Assembly (NCBI GenBank): GCA_947453375.1
Contig: CANGGT010000009.1
Coordinates: 1 to 44,719 of the forward strand
DNA: 44,719 nt
Origin: Planctomycetaceae bacterium
GTDB lineage: Bacteria > Planctomycetota > Planctomycetia > Pirellulales > UBA1268
Direction: 5' to 3'
The notes under the pieces were generated by a model that saw only the letters and a program-made list of their open reading frames with translations, did no database searches and was not told the DNA's origin. The position numbers and the translations under genes were made by a program. Below, in pieces: positions 43,995 through 44,719 of this stretch (position 1 is the stretch's first letter; the number at the start of each line of letters is the position of its first letter).

Positions 43995-44719
43995 ATGAAG
44001 ACCACGTGGCTGAGTTGGCTGCTGGCCGTCGCCTGGATCGTGTCTCCGGTGCTCCGCGCCGACGACGCGATCGGGCTGGCCGGTGAGGACTGTCCCGACG
44101 CCGCGCAGAGCGTCCTGGCCGGCGATGCCGGTCCGGCCCCTGACGTCGGCGATTCGGCGGACGGTCGGATCGTCGAGGATGGTTTTGTCGACGGGGGCTC
44201 GGCGCCCTGCGGCCCGACCCGGACGGTTCGCGAGACCGTCTGGGAACGCCAGGAAATCACCTGCTACAAGACGATGTGCGAGCGCATCGTCGAGCAGAAA
44301 GAGATCGACTGCGTCCGCTACGAGACGGAGCGATCCTTCAAGGAGGTCGAGTACACCGTCACCAAGCCGGTGTGGGAGACCCGTTCGAAGATCGTCAACT
44401 ACACCGTCTCCAAGCCGGTGTGGGAGACCGTCACGAAGGAGATCCCCTACACGGTCTGCAAGCCGGTGTACGAGACCCGTGAGCAGACCTATACCGTCTG
44501 CAAGCCGGTCTACGAGACGCTGACCAAGGAGATCCCCTACACGGTCTGCAAGCCGGTCTATGAGACGCTGACGAAGGAGATCCCGTACACGGTCTGCAAG
44601 CCGGTGTACGAGACCCGCGAGCAGACCTACACGGTCTGCAAGCCGGTCTATGAGACGCTGACGAAGGAGATCCCGTACACGGTCTGCAAGCCGGTGTACG
44701 AGACCCGCGAGCAGACCTA
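43995..44719 (+). CDS. YTV-repeat cysteine-rich secreted protein, C-terminus beyond window
   Basis: 241 codons are seen and the frame is open at the window edge. A signal peptide (MKTTWLSWLLAVAWIVSPVL, cut near LRA-DD) is followed by an acidic linker and then, from about residue 75, by Tyr-Thr-Val repeats: 16-residue units YTVCKPVYETLTKEIP alternating with 14-residue units YTVCKPVYETREQT, one Cys each. This is the YTV repeat described in Rhodopirellula proteins and thought to be part of the proteinaceous wall; the wall role is an inference. I chose the ATG at 43995, where the signal peptide starts; the ATG at 43991 is out of frame. Confidence 0.85.
   Translation, partial: MKTTWLSWLLAVAWIVSPVLRADDAIGLAGEDCPDAAQSVLAGDAGPAPDVGDSADGRIVEDGFVDGGSAPCGPTRTVRETVWERQEITCYKTMCERIVEQKEIDCVRYETERSFKEVEYTVTKPVWETRSKIVNYTVSKPVWETVTKEIPYTVCKPVYETREQTYTVCKPVYETLTKEIPYTVCKPVYETLTKEIPYTVCKPVYETREQTYTVCKPVYETLTKEIPYTVCKPVYETREQT
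44445..44719 (+). repeat. Tandem 42/48-bp coding repeats
   Basis: At least six copies of a near-identical DNA unit starting TACACGGTCTGCAAGCCGGT lie in a row, with 48-bp and 42-bp forms in alternation. The later copies differ by only one or a few bases. The identity extends to third codon positions, which suggests recent duplication or gene conversion. Confidence 0.88.

Overview
This window is chromosomal DNA of high G+C content from a planctomycete, probably of the Pirellulales type. The lineage call rests on several family markers. There is a DUF1587/1592/1588/1585 cytochrome-like protein followed by a Tat-exported DUF1552 protein. There are also a TIGR03067 domain, a ThuA-like secreted protein, a YTV-repeat cysteine-rich wall-type protein, and a TPR-tmk-holB operon.

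Positions 1-23042 are ordinary core genome. In order they hold: a partial secreted protein (-); the operon TPR protein, tmk, holB (-); divergent mutY (+); the DUF1592/DUF1552 pair (+); an S9 peptidase (-); a B12-binding radical SAM enzyme (+); a large SPFH membrane protein with a clear terminator and a long structured leader (-); a ThuA-like protein and carA (+); a beta-propeller protein (-); a small Cys-rich secreted protein (+); trxB (-); and cstA overlapping a 59-aa DUF2256 zinc protein (+).

Positions 23067-33748 are a chromosomal integron. An integron integrase gene (intI, 23115-24191) lies on the SAME strand as the cassettes. A 24-bp inverted repeat precedes it. A predicted attI recombination point lies at 24480/24481. 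About 13 cassettes follow, separated by 12 attC sites that I placed by hand (mostly 87-90 bp; one of 64 bp and one of 97 bp). The cassettes encode a secreted protein, an antitoxin/RelE-ParE toxin pair, four unknown small proteins, a PIN-domain toxin with an in-frame amber codon plus a partner, a DUF5063-like protein, a WG-repeat protein with a SASA-type esterase, a CxxC mini-protein, a PrxQ-like peroxiredoxin, and two small membrane proteins. The first base block of each cassette (GTTNNNN) is the exact reverse complement of that cassette's own attC R'' box in the five cassettes next to attI. The match decays with distance, as expected for polar insertion at attI. This is the most interesting system in the window.

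Positions 33749-37658 are a gene-poor transition with thiD, two lower-GC unknown genes and possible relics. It ends at a tRNA with a TAT anticodon.

Positions 37764-44719 return to core genome: AlgH/YqgE (-), a DUF1254/DUF1214 protein (+), Ogt methyltransferase (-), a SRPBCC-TIGR03067 fusion (+), a cytochrome P450 (-), tRNA-Gln (-), the redox repressor Rex (-), and the start of a YTV-repeat protein (+) that runs off the window.

All calls come from reading the sequence and recalling protein families. No database search was run.
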